Of a DNA stretch of 64,000 bases, positions 46,059 through 55,311 are shown piece by piece (position 1 is the first letter of the stretch; each line of letters opens with the position of its first letter). Source of the stretch: Bog-756 sp963737625 (GTDB lineage: Bacteria > Actinomycetota > Acidimicrobiia > Acidimicrobiales > RAAP-2); assembly GCA_963737625.1 (NCBI GenBank), contig CAVTTK010000005.1:372001-436000 (forward strand). The letters run 5' to 3'. The notes beneath the pieces are model-generated. The model was not told where the DNA came from. It did no database searches and worked only from the letters and a program-made list of their open reading frames with translations. A program made the translations under genes and the position numbers.

Positions 46059-47788
46059 GGGCATCCATTCGGAATCGGCGCCCCAGATCGTACCGATGAC
46101 GTCCGGGGCTCGATCGGCACGGTCCCGCTCAACCACACGATCCAGTACCCGTACCACGCCACGGTGACCGTGACCACGGCCAGGAGGAGTCCCGGATTGA
46201 TCGGAGGGATCCATCGGCCGGGCACGTGGTCCAGCGGATTGATGGACACACCCAGCCCTACCGTGTACCGCCGGAGGGCCCAGTAGAAGTCGCCGAGTTG
46301 GACGAACGCCACACTGGCGCTGATGGTGGCGACAAGGCGTGTCGTCATGGAGCGGCTGTGCAGTTCGAATCGTCCCCTCGGTGTGGCACCGTGGCGGCGG
46401 CCGGCAACGGCGCCGGACACCAGGGCGATGCCGACATACAGGGGGAAACCGTCCCGGGCTTGCCACACGATTCCGTCGCGGTGGGCCTGGGACACCATCA
46501 GGGCCGCCGGCAGGACGACCGCAGCCGCCGACAGGCCGATGATGACCGCGGCATGGCGTCGATGCCCGGTGAGCACGCCCACCGCCACGACGGTGAGAGC
46601 GATGGCGGCCCACACCACAGTCACCGGCAGCGGGGGGCGGGTAAACCCCCAGCCGAAGGTACCGATCCCCTCCTGGAGGATGACGTACGTCTTTCCGAGG
46701 ACTTGGGTCAGCACACTCCACTCCGAGGCCGAGGAGGCGACCGGTTGTCCGATCGGGTACACGTCGAGAGCGTGGGCCCAGGCGACGTAGGCCACTGCCG
46801 CCGCTCCCGCCACGCCCACGGCCAGCCCAGCCCACCGCACGGAGGTGGACCGGGCCAATGTCCGTGCCGATGATGGAGTCAGCACGAACAGACTGGCCAG
46901 GATGACGGCCAACCACAGGGGAGACAGGCCGCGGAGGAGCACCATAACGACGGCGGCCAGAGCAGTGCCCGCGACCAGTGCAGGGGGCGGGTCGTCGCTG
47001 CGGTCGAGGGTCAGGATCAACCCCCCGGTCCACACGCAGATGGCGGTGGTCATCTCGAGTCCGCTGGGGTTCACTACGGAACCGAAGATGAACACCGACG
47101 GAGTTGCGCCGACGGCGATGGCGGCGGGGAGGAGCCTCGACCGGGACCACAGGGAGGACAGGGCGAAGGCCAGGCCGAGGAACAGGGCTGACAGGAACCC
47201 GCTGACCAGACGCATGGCGTAGTCGGCACTGCCCGTGTGCGATGCGAGGGACGGCACACCGACGAGGGCATAGTAGAGGGGTGGGTAGCGGCCGACATAG
47301 GTGGTGGCCGGAACCGGACGCCCCGAACCGTGGAAGCCGCGGGCACAGCCGGCCGGCACCACCACCAGCGAGCTGTAGCAGGCGTAGTCCAGGTAGTTGG
47401 CGAAGCTGTCCGGCACGGTGACCACGGTGAGGGCCTTGTCACACTTCGCCGGTCCCGAGACGTAGTTGCAGTAGATCAGCACCCCGCGGTTGGACGAAGT
47501 GAGTCGTGAGACGTCTGTCGGGGTGAGGGCCGGGCCCACTATCTGGCCCCGGACCACAGAGGCCGCCTTGATCAGCTGGGCCGACTCGTCGTTGGAGGAT
47601 CCGAGGGGTTGGGCGAACGACCACGCGCCGAAGAGACAGAAGAGCACCGCGGTCGAGGCGACCCACCTGACTATCAGGGGATGTCGGGCTCGTCGACGGC
47701 CGCCTGACCTCGGCGTTGCGCTCCCAGACTCAGTGGCTGGGACAGTGGGCCGAGCGGGTACGGCCAAGTCCTCGGCGTTCTCCGTCAT
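46055..47788 (-). CDS. DUF2142-family membrane protein
   Basis: 577 residues. After a short cytoplasmic N-terminus and a first helix (STAVLFCLFGAWSFAQ) comes GSSNDESAQLIKAASV, where the N-D-E triplet is the family's conserved acidic loop. YVGRYPPLYYALVGVPS and VNPSGLEMTTAI are further DUF2142 markers. About 12 helices. DUF2142 proteins sit in surface-polysaccharide loci and look like GT-C enzymes, but the reaction is not established. It starts 6 bp after the repaired stop of the methyltransferase gene and overlaps the next gene by 4 bp. Confidence 0.85.
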   Translation of the reverse strand: MTENAEDLAVPARPTVPATESGSATPRSGGRRRARHPLIVRWVASTAVLFCLFGAWSFAQPLGSSNDESAQLIKAASVVRGQIVGPALTPTDVSRLTSSNRGVLIYCNYVSGPAKCDKALTVVTVPDSFANYLDYACYSSLVVVPAGCARGFHGSGRPVPATTYVGRYPPLYYALVGVPSLASHTGSADYAMRLVSGFLSALFLGLAFALSSLWSRSRLLPAAIAVGATPSVFIFGSVVNPSGLEMTTAICVWTGGLILTLDRSDDPPPALVAGTALAAVVMVLLRGLSPLWLAVILASLFVLTPSSARTLARSTSVRWAGLAVGVAGAAAVAYVAWAHALDVYPIGQPVASSASEWSVLTQVLGKTYVILQEGIGTFGWGFTRPPLPVTVVWAAIALTVVAVGVLTGHRRHAAVIIGLSAAAVVLPAALMVSQAHRDGIVWQARDGFPLYVGIALVSGAVAGRRHGATPRGRFELHSRSMTTRLVATISASVAFVQLGDFYWALRRYTVGLGVSINPLDHVPGRWIPPINPGLLLAVVTVTVAWYGYWIVWLSGTVPIEPRTSSVRSGAPIPNGCP

Positions 47789-47794
47789 CGGTGT

Positions 47795-48524
47795 TCAGGC
47801 GGTTACCGTGGCAGCCAGAAAGAGCGATGTCCCGGTCTTCCAGTGCGATCGCCACGTCAGCGGGAGCGATCCGAGGCCGTAAAGAAGGTCGTTCACCACG
47901 CCCGGGAGCACCGGAAAACTGCTGCCATCGTCGCTTGTCGGTGCTCTCCCGGGCCGGCCCAGTCGACTCCTTATCATGGCCAACGGAACCAATTCAGGAA
48001 AGAGGAAACTCATCTCCTGGACGCGGATGCGGTAGACCATCCAGACAGGCGGACAGTGTCGACTTGTCGTAGCGGCGCTGGTGGCCGAGCGCATCGTCCC
48101 ACGATGACCAGAGCCGCGGTAGGGCCGGCACCGTCAGGAGCAGAACGGCCCCCGGCGCCATGGAGGTCACCAGCTCCCGGATGAAGGCGTGGTCATCGGC
48201 AATGTGCTCCAACACGTCCAGAACCGTGACGAACTGACATGACCGGTAGTCCGTCTGGTTCGAGGCATCGGCTTCGGATCCGAACCGATCGGCCAGGTAG
48301 TGGCGGAGGGACTCGATCGGTTCGACGAACCGGTAGGTGGCTTCGGGAAATTCTCGAGCCAGGAAGTTACCCACCAGACCGGCACCTGCGCCGATATCGA
48401 TGAGTTCGAACGGTCGGCCATTCGGCAAATAGGTTCGGACGAGCGACCAGCGCAGTCGGTGCCAGAAGAACCGGTCCGAACGGTCAATCTGCTGACGCAG
48501 ATGAGCTTCGAGACTGTCGTTCAT
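47795..48524 (-). CDS. Class I methyltransferase (apparent frameshift)
   Basis: From ATG 48524: FELIDIGAGAGLVGNFLA (motif I), then TVLDVLEHIADDHAFI and GAVLLLTVPALPRLWSSWD, LGHQRRYDKSTL, as in methyltransferases paired with polyprenyl-phosphate GT2 enzymes. The given frame then ends early at 47994 in a Pro-rich stub. The expected C-terminus (RVQEMSFLFPELVPLAMI ... WRSHWKTGTSLFLAA) is in the +1 frame down to 47795. One base removed near 48029 gives 242 residues ending 6 bp before the DUF2142 start, a natural operon spacing. Overlaps the upstream GT2 by 41 bp. Confidence 0.85.
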
Positions 48525-49503
48525 TCCACTCCTCCAGGTTGGCCAGCGAGATCCCTCTCGAGTGCGAGAAGACGGCAAAGAGTACGACGAAGTTACCCAG
48601 GGCGATGAACGACAGGACGAGGAGACCCAACAGCGTGGTGCTGGCCCAACCGGGGATGCCGGCATCCGTGAACACCCGAATGGCCACCACGACCAGGGAA
48701 AGAAGAATGCCGGCACTGAACAGCGCCGAGAAGGCAGTCAGTGCTCGTACGGCGATGCGATCAGTGAACGGCATGAGCATCCGCACGCCATGCATGAAGA
48801 GCCGGAGCATGTTCATGCGTGACTTCCCCGCATAGCGGACACCTCGTGGGCAGGGAATGGAAGTGACGGGCACGTCCAGGCTCACGAGCGTGGACGAATA
48901 GCAGAGATCGAAGTAGGGATGGGTGAGCATGCGCTTGGCCAGCCATCCGCGATAGGCGGCGTAGTTTCCGCTCCGCACCGTGGTGCCGGTCAGCGTGTGG
49001 AACATGGCGCGGAAACAGAGATACAGCACGCGGAATTTGAGCGATTCGCTACGCTTGGTGCGGCGGGCCACCACGAGCATTCCCTGCTGGTGCGGGTGGT
49101 CGACGAGAGGTCCCACCAGGAGGGGAAGGTCCTCGGGACGGTCCTCGCCGTCCGAGTCCATGGTCACGATGAGGTCGCTGTCTTCCATATCCCGGAGGGT
49201 GAGCCGAAGGCCGTAGACCAGAGCCCGCTGATGCCCCAGGTTGAACGGGGGGGCGACGATCCGGATGTCGGGCATGCTGCGGAGTGCCTCGATCTCGGGG
49301 TCGAATCCGGCGGTGTCGTCGATGAGGACGAACGTCACGTCGCGCCCGGCCAGTCGCGTATCAGTCCGAACCTCATCGAGGATCCGGCTCCGGAGCATGG
49401 TGAACGAGGCCACGTCCCGATAGCTGGGACAGACGATCCACAGCCTCCCGTCACTCAAGTTCCCACCCCCCGTCCCCGGTCGGTTCAGTGTAGATGACCC
49501 CAC
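48484..49503 (-). CDS. Polyprenyl-phosphate glycosyltransferase, GtrB/DPM-like GT2
   Basis: 339 residues from GTG 49503; a TTG at 49458 preceded by GGGGGGTGGG is a strong alternative start. The GT-A domain has WIVCPSYRDV, FVLIDDTAG, NLGHQRALVYGL and the catalytic VTMDSDGEDRPEDL, the classic D-S-D-G-E-D-x-P of the GtrB/DPM/ArnC group. Two C-terminal helices (LFSAGILLSLVVVAI and LGLLVLSFIALGNFVVLF) anchor it. It makes a polyprenyl-phosphate sugar, the likely donor for the GT-C-like and YfhO proteins around it. First gene of a tight minus-strand operon. Confidence 0.92.
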   Translation of the reverse strand: MGSSTLNRPGTGGGNLSDGRLWIVCPSYRDVASFTMLRSRILDEVRTDTRLAGRDVTFVLIDDTAGFDPEIEALRSMPDIRIVAPPFNLGHQRALVYGLRLTLRDMEDSDLIVTMDSDGEDRPEDLPLLVGPLVDHPHQQGMLVVARRTKRSESLKFRVLYLCFRAMFHTLTGTTVRSGNYAAYRGWLAKRMLTHPYFDLCYSSTLVSLDVPVTSIPCPRGVRYAGKSRMNMLRLFMHGVRMLMPFTDRIAVRALTAFSALFSAGILLSLVVVAIRVFTDAGIPGWASTTLLGLLVLSFIALGNFVVLFAVFSHSRGISLANLEEWNERQSRSSSASAD

Positions 49504-49642
49504 AGCCTGGGGAAAGGCTAGACCCGCCCGGCCTCTCGGCGTAGCCCTCGACTAGGGTTTTGCCCCACGGCAGCGCTCTGATGGCAGAATGACGCCGGCT
49601 GGCAACACGATTCCGATCGGTGCTTCACGGGTGGGGGGATGG

Positions 49643-52051
49643 ATGACGCAATCGGCGACGGCCCTGGCCCTGGAACCATCTCGCTGGCGTCGAGCTCGCC
49701 CCGACGTGGTCGGTGTGGCGTGGCTCGTCCTCGTGGCCGTCGTCTTTCTGGGGCCGGCCTTCTGGCACGGCTCCCACATCGGCACCTACGACATCCTGAA
49801 CAATCTGGGACTGTCGAAACACCACCCCGGATTCCCGCACAATCCGGTGAACAGCGACCAGATCGATGCCATGATCCCCTGGTCCCACCTGGTGTGGACC
49901 GAAGTACACCAGGGTCACCTTCCCCTGTGGAACCCGTACGCCGGACTCGGCCTGCCGCTGGCCTTCAATTGGCAGTCGGCCCCCCTGGGCCTTCCGGCGC
50001 TGGTCGGCTATCTGTTCCCCGTTCAGTACGCCTACGACATCGGTCAGCTGGTCACGCTGGTGGTGGCCGGGACGGGTGTGTACCTCCTGACCAGGCTCTT
50101 CGGGCTGGGTGTCCTGGCCGCCGCCTTCGGGGCCACCGTCTTCGAACTCAGTGGGCCGCTCACGGGATGGCTGGGCTTTCCCCATGGCGCGGTCATGTCC
50201 TGTGGCGGCTGGTTGATGGCTGCCGCCGTGTTGGTCGTCCGACCGACTCACCGCGTAGGCGCCATCGTCTTCTTCGCCGTGGTTCTGGCTTTTACCGTCT
50301 ACTCCGGGCAGCCCGAGGTGCTGGCGGTGTTCGGACTGGCCGTGGCGCTATTCGTCGGGGTGATCCTGGTGTTGCGTCTCCCGCTGATCGGCGGGAGCGG
50401 GGGCATCCTGCGTCCCATCGGGGACCTGGTCGTGGCCACGGTCGCCGGTGTGGCCTTGTCGGCCCCGCTGGCCCTGCCGGGATTCCAGGCCGTCGGTCGG
50501 TCGACCCGGAATGGTCTCGGAGCGGTACGACCCCTCCAGCCGCACTACCTCATGTACTTCATCGCTCAGGGGTTCGACGGACTTCCCTTGGCGTACAGCC
50601 GGGTCTTCGGAGGCTCGTTCTTCTACGAGGAGACGGCGGCCTTTGTGGGCATCATCGCCGTCGTGCTGGCCCTCATAGGTCTCAGTACACGCATCCGCAG
50701 ACCGGAGGTCATTGCCTTGGCCGTGGTGACAGCGGTGATGGTGGCCATCGCCTTCGTTCCCCCGGTCAACTCGTTCATGGACGGACTGCCGGCGCTGGGC
50801 AAGGTGAGTTGGGACCGGACCCTCATGGCGATAGCGCTCGGAGCCGCCGGCCTCTCGGCCTTCGGGTTGGATGCCCTGGTCCGCCAGCACACAGACCGAA
50901 AGGTGCTCCGATGGTCCGGAGCCTGGTTCGGAGCGGCGGGCATCGTGTTGGCTGTGGTCTTCGTGGTGGGCCGGGGGGATCTGCCGTCGGCCGAGGCCTC
51001 CATCCGGGTCACCAGCTTCTTCGGGCCGGCCTTCGGCATTGTCGCCGGCCTGGTGGTGGTGATGGCTCTGGCCTGGTACAACCGCCGGGCACGCACCAGC
51101 GAACGGTTCACACCCGCACACGCCGGCACCATCGCCGGTCTGGCGCTGCTGGCCTGTGAGACCGTGTTCCTCCTGTCCTCGGGCATGCCGATCCTGTCGT
51201 CCAGCGCCGCCTACCTCCCGCCCACTCCGGCCGAGGTGGCCCTGAAGCAGGCCGTGGGGAACTCGCTGGTCGGATTCGGTCCTTCCCCCTGTGGCCAGCT
51301 TGGTGAGGACCCTTCGCTCAACGATGTCTACGGCGTCTACGAGTTCGACGCCTACGACCCCATCATCCCGGGCAGCTACTACACGTCGTGGGTGCACAAC
51401 ACCCACACTGGGGTGGCTCTGCAGGCGTACAACGAGTTCTGCCCGGAGATCACCACCCTCAGTGAGGCTCGTCTGTACGGGGTCAGTTATGTGCTCGAGC
51501 ACTCAGGGACCCCGGGCCCGACGGGCTCGACGTTCGTGCGGACCGTGGGCGACGAGTCCCTCTACAGCATCCCGCACTCCGGAATCGCCACCGTGACCGC
51601 CCTCGGCCACGGTGGCGCCCTTCCCCCGGTTGAGGCCATGGGTACGCCAGTCCCGACGTCCCGCCCCGGCCCGGCCTCCCTGCGCGTGACCGTCTCGGCT
51701 CCGACTCCCCAGGTGCTGCGCGTCCGGCTCAGTGATCTACCGGGGTGGCACGCCACCATCGACGGGCGACCGCTCCCACTCGAGTCCTACGCCGGCATGA
51801 TGCTCCAGGCCCGGGTGCCTTCCGGTCACCACACGATCGTCTTCCGCTACTGGCCCGCCACCCTCACCGTCGGCCTCATCATGGCCCTACTCAGCGCGGC
51901 GGGATTGGCCACGGCGCTGGTGGTGGCCCACGTCCACAAGAGGCGGCGATCGTTGCCAAACGGTCCAGCCCTCCCGGACGAGTCGGGCCCAGACGTACCC
52001 ACCAGTCCCGTGAACGCGGAGGCCACGGCTGCCGCGGCGATCCCGTCATGA
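49643..52051 (+). CDS. YfhO-family membrane protein 5
   Basis: 802 residues from ATG 49643, preceded by GGTGGGGGG (ATG 49589 is in frame further upstream). Shared motifs: DVVGVAWLVLVAVVFLG, GTYDILNNLGL, SDQIDAMIPWSHLVWTEVH, GHLPLWNPYAGLGLPLAFNW, ELSGPLTGWLGF and DLPGWHATIDGRPLPLESY. Divergent from the GT2 operon, with a 139-bp gap. It is followed closely by another GT-C-like gene, so the two are probably co-transcribed. Confidence 0.85.
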   Translation: MTQSATALALEPSRWRRARPDVVGVAWLVLVAVVFLGPAFWHGSHIGTYDILNNLGLSKHHPGFPHNPVNSDQIDAMIPWSHLVWTEVHQGHLPLWNPYAGLGLPLAFNWQSAPLGLPALVGYLFPVQYAYDIGQLVTLVVAGTGVYLLTRLFGLGVLAAAFGATVFELSGPLTGWLGFPHGAVMSCGGWLMAAAVLVVRPTHRVGAIVFFAVVLAFTVYSGQPEVLAVFGLAVALFVGVILVLRLPLIGGSGGILRPIGDLVVATVAGVALSAPLALPGFQAVGRSTRNGLGAVRPLQPHYLMYFIAQGFDGLPLAYSRVFGGSFFYEETAAFVGIIAVVLALIGLSTRIRRPEVIALAVVTAVMVAIAFVPPVNSFMDGLPALGKVSWDRTLMAIALGAAGLSAFGLDALVRQHTDRKVLRWSGAWFGAAGIVLAVVFVVGRGDLPSAEASIRVTSFFGPAFGIVAGLVVVMALAWYNRRARTSERFTPAHAGTIAGLALLACETVFLLSSGMPILSSSAAYLPPTPAEVALKQAVGNSLVGFGPSPCGQLGEDPSLNDVYGVYEFDAYDPIIPGSYYTSWVHNTHTGVALQAYNEFCPEITTLSEARLYGVSYVLEHSGTPGPTGSTFVRTVGDESLYSIPHSGIATVTALGHGGALPPVEAMGTPVPTSRPGPASLRVTVSAPTPQVLRVRLSDLPGWHATIDGRPLPLESYAGMMLQARVPSGHHTIVFRYWPATLTVGLIMALLSAAGLATALVVAHVHKRRRSLPNGPALPDESGPDVPTSPVNAEATAAAAIPS

Positions 52052-52070
52052 GCCTGAGACCGCCCGCGTG

Positions 52071-53576
52071 ATGGAACCCAGGGCGCCGGAGGCAGTGCAG
52101 CAATCGGCGACCCCACCGGTGTCGACCGAGGGCCGTTGGGTCGACCGGATCGATCCGCGGGTCGTCAAGGTCCTGACCGTCGCCGGATTCACCGTCCCCG
52201 TCCTTGCCTACCTCTACCTGTTGGTCCGCTACAGCGTCAATACGATCTCCTTCGACCAGTGGGACGACATCCCGGTGATCCACCGGTCCTATGTCCATCT
52301 CCTGGACTGGAGCTCGCTGTGGAGCCCCCACAACGAGAATCGCATCTTCTTTCCCAACCTCATCGTGGTGGGGCTGGCCCACACCGTCCACTTCAACGTA
52401 CAGGTCGAGGAGTACCTGGGCGCGGGAATGCTCTTCGTGGCCACGTTCCTGATCATGCTGACCCACAAGCGGCGCTCGCCGGGGACGCCCTGGCTCTACT
52501 ACTGCCCCGTCGCCATCCTGACCCTCTCCTTCGTGCAGTGGGAGAACACCCTGTGGGGGTTCCAGATGGCGTGGTACCTGGTGTACCTGTGCATGGCCCT
52601 GGCCCTCTTCCTCCTGGACCAGGAGACGGTGCACTGGTGGACGGTGGCGCTCGCCATCGCCGCCGCCGTGGTCGGCAGCTTCTCTTCCCTCCAGGGACTG
52701 ATCATCTGGCCCGTCGGTCTGGTGCTCCTGTATCACCGCCGCCGGAGCATGGTCATCGTCGGGTCGTGGTTGGCCAGTGCCGTGGCGACGACGGCGCTCT
52801 ACTTCCGCAACTTCCACGGGGCAGCGGGGCCGACCCCGACCTTGGCCTTGAAACATCTCTGGGTGGCCTTCCAATTTCTCCTCTACGCAGTGGGCGAGGT
52901 GGTCGGCCTGCCGAATTCCGAGCACCAGACGTTCAACCGGGCGGTCCTGGTGTTTGGACTGGTCATCGTGGTGGTGGCCCTCATCGCCGTCGGCTGGTAC
53001 GGCATACGACGGGACGAGCACGGGGCGGCCCCAGTCGGTGTGGCCCTGATCTGCTTCGGCCTGCTGTTCGCCGTCATGGTCACGCAGGGACGCCTCGCCT
53101 TTGGACCCTTCGGAGCGGGCCAGTCCCGCTACGCCACCTTCGACCTACTGATTTTGGTGGGGGTGTACCTGACGTTCCTCGAGCGGCCACCGAGGTTCGG
53201 GAGATCGTCCCCTCCGACGATGGTGGCGACGCCCGAGCCGATGATCGGCGGCCTCATTGCGTCGCCGGTGGCCACCGCTCCGCGGTCATCGGGGGTCGGC
53301 GCCCGAGTCACCCTCCGTTGCCTTCGGTGGGTGGTGGCGGTGGCCATCATCGTGCAGGTCGGGGTGGGAACGCATGAGGCTCTGCCTCGGGTCAAGGCCA
53401 ACTACGTAACGCAGGTCGACCAGGCGGCCATCATACGGAACATCGACCACACTCCGGATGTCGTCGTACAGAACCGCTTGTACTATGCCCGGACGGCTCA
53501 CTGGCTGCGCATGCAGGTCCAGGTACTCAGGGAACACCACCTGAGCCTGTTCGACGACGGGAGTGGTAGCCCGTGA
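52071..53576 (+). CDS. Multi-pass GT-C-like membrane protein, unknown family
   Basis: 501 residues from ATG 52071 (a GTG sits directly before it), 19 bp after YfhO 5. About ten helices. The first outer loop has NTISFDQWDDIPVIHRSY and LWSPHNENRIFFPNL; the acidic D-Q-W-D-D cluster is where GT-C enzymes place their catalytic Asp. The residues WENTLWGFQMAWYL and GQSRYATFDLLILVG are also striking. I do not recognise a characterised family. The context suggests a glycan-modifying transferase. Confidence 0.72.
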   Translation: MEPRAPEAVQQSATPPVSTEGRWVDRIDPRVVKVLTVAGFTVPVLAYLYLLVRYSVNTISFDQWDDIPVIHRSYVHLLDWSSLWSPHNENRIFFPNLIVVGLAHTVHFNVQVEEYLGAGMLFVATFLIMLTHKRRSPGTPWLYYCPVAILTLSFVQWENTLWGFQMAWYLVYLCMALALFLLDQETVHWWTVALAIAAAVVGSFSSLQGLIIWPVGLVLLYHRRRSMVIVGSWLASAVATTALYFRNFHGAAGPTPTLALKHLWVAFQFLLYAVGEVVGLPNSEHQTFNRAVLVFGLVIVVVALIAVGWYGIRRDEHGAAPVGVALICFGLLFAVMVTQGRLAFGPFGAGQSRYATFDLLILVGVYLTFLERPPRFGRSSPPTMVATPEPMIGGLIASPVATAPRSSGVGARVTLRCLRWVVAVAIIVQVGVGTHEALPRVKANYVTQVDQAAIIRNIDHTPDVVVQNRLYYARTAHWLRMQVQVLREHHLSLFDDGSGSP

Positions 53577-53706
53577 CTGAGAAGGAACAGCCTGTGATGG
53601 AGGTGGAACACGGAGTGAGGGTGTGGTCGACGCACGGGCCGCCATCGGACGCCACGTGACAGACTGAAGCGCGGGGTGGAGGGGTGCCGGGTCAGGACAC
53701 CTTGCC

Positions 53707-55167
53707 ATGCTCATCGAGGACGGGGACCGATCTGTGGAGCAGGAGACCGAGTTCGACACAGTTCCGTTGGACGAGCCGGAGGCCGTCCAGGGTGCCCCGG
53801 GCGGCGTTGCCGGCCCTGAAGTCGACGCCCCCGGGGATACCGCGGCGGACGCCACGGGTCCCGTCTCACCCGTTGATCCCCCCGTGCGCCAGCCCCGGCA
53901 CTTCTCCAACTTCGATGGCCTTCGGGCCATCGCCGCCGTGTCCGTGCTGCTGCTCCACACCGCCTGGATCTCGGGCTTCACCTCCCGCTCCGAACTGGGT
54001 GCCTACACCAGCCGACTGGAGATCGGCGTGTCGGTGTTCTTCCTCATCTCCGGCTTTCTCCTCTATCGGCCCTTCGCTGCCTCCCATCTGGCGGGCCATC
54101 CGCCACCCAACCCCCGGCGGTTCTGGGAGCGGCGGCTGCTGCGCATCGTCCCGGCCTACTGGCTGGCCCTCACGGTGTTGGCTTACGTGTTCCATGCCAT
54201 CTCCCTGGGTCCGGGGTGGCAGGGCGTCGTCATCCACTACTTCTTCCTGCAGATCTACTTCCCGGCTGGGTTCGCCACAGGTATCACCCAGGCCTGGTCG
54301 CTGTGCACCGAGATGGCCTTCTACCTTTTCCTGCCGCTTTACGCCGGGCTGGTGGGTCTTCGCCGCCGGTCGCCGACCAACCAACTGGTCCGGGAACTGG
54401 CCGGTGTGGTCGTCCTCTACGGGATCAGCCTGGGATTCCGGTGGTGGGCCCTCAACCTTCCGCTGATCACCATCAGGAACGGAAGATACGTTGCCTTGTG
54501 CAACCCACACTGTCTGACCGACCCCACCTACGCCACACTCCTGCCCACCTGGCTGCCTTCGTACCTCGACCTGTTCGCCTTGGGCATGTTGTTGGCCATC
54601 GTGAGCGCGTGGTTGGTGGAGCGAGAGCCGCGGTGGCTGCGTAGCCGGTTCATGCCGTGGGTCAGCTGGGCTGGAGCCGCTCTGACGTTCGTCGCCGTGT
54701 CCCACGCCGTGACCAACCACAACATCCTCGACTTCACGACGGTCCGGGTGGACATGGAGAAACAGGCCCTGTATGGACTGTTCGCCCTTCTGCTCCTCCT
54801 GCCGGCCGTATTCGGACCGCAGGACCGGGGCCTCATACGGAGGCTCCTTCAGTCCTGGCCCTTCGTCAGTCTCGGAGTCATCTCCTATGGGATCTACCTC
54901 TGGCATCTCGATCTGGTCAATAAGGTCCTCGATTGGACGCGTTGGACGCCTGGCGCCGAACCGTTCTGGTGGCTGGCCGGCGCCACCCTGGCGGTGTCGA
55001 TCGCTTTCGCCTCGGCCAGCTATTTCGGCGTTGAACGGCCGATTCTCCGTCGGAAGAGCCGGATCAGCTGGTGGAGCCGGACCCCGTCTCCGCCGGCCGC
55101 ACCGAGTCCGGTCCCGACCGGGGCCACCGGTGCCGACCCCGATGCCGGCACGGTGACCTCATCGTGA
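53707..55167 (+). CDS. Acyltransferase family 3 (OafA/YrhL-like) 3
   Basis: 486 residues. The ~60-residue N-terminus is acidic and disordered (LIEDGDRSVEQETEFDTV). The AT3 core then starts with SNFDGLRAIAAVSVLLLHTAW (His of the family motif), VFFLISGFLLYRPF, RRLLRIVPAYWLAL, and QAWSLCTEMAFYLFLP. VISYGIYLWHLDLVNKVL and the late SASYFGVERPIL motif end the fold. A Cys-containing loop (YVALCNPHCLTDPTY) is unlike the other two AT3 proteins here. Likely O-acylates the same surface glycan. Confidence 0.9.
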   Translation: MLIEDGDRSVEQETEFDTVPLDEPEAVQGAPGGVAGPEVDAPGDTAADATGPVSPVDPPVRQPRHFSNFDGLRAIAAVSVLLLHTAWISGFTSRSELGAYTSRLEIGVSVFFLISGFLLYRPFAASHLAGHPPPNPRRFWERRLLRIVPAYWLALTVLAYVFHAISLGPGWQGVVIHYFFLQIYFPAGFATGITQAWSLCTEMAFYLFLPLYAGLVGLRRRSPTNQLVRELAGVVVLYGISLGFRWWALNLPLITIRNGRYVALCNPHCLTDPTYATLLPTWLPSYLDLFALGMLLAIVSAWLVEREPRWLRSRFMPWVSWAGAALTFVAVSHAVTNHNILDFTTVRVDMEKQALYGLFALLLLLPAVFGPQDRGLIRRLLQSWPFVSLGVISYGIYLWHLDLVNKVLDWTRWTPGAEPFWWLAGATLAVSIAFASASYFGVERPILRRKSRISWWSRTPSPPAAPSPVPTGATGADPDAGTVTSS

Positions 55168-55311
55168 TGCTCAACTCCAGCGGTCGCCCGTGGCTGTAGT
55201 GAACCGGTCAGCGTAGAGGTGTCAAGGCGGCGCACCGGCAGTTGTGCCGCCCGGCGAGGGCGAGGAGGTATGCGGAGCCTTCGGGACTGTGGGCTTTGGG
55301 AGCGGTCGGCC

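Noticed and set aside
55228..55256. Imperfect inverted repeat between acyltransferase 3 and the GT2/PIG-L gene
   Set aside because: The stem is interrupted by a two-base bulge and has short arms; not convincing as a terminator.
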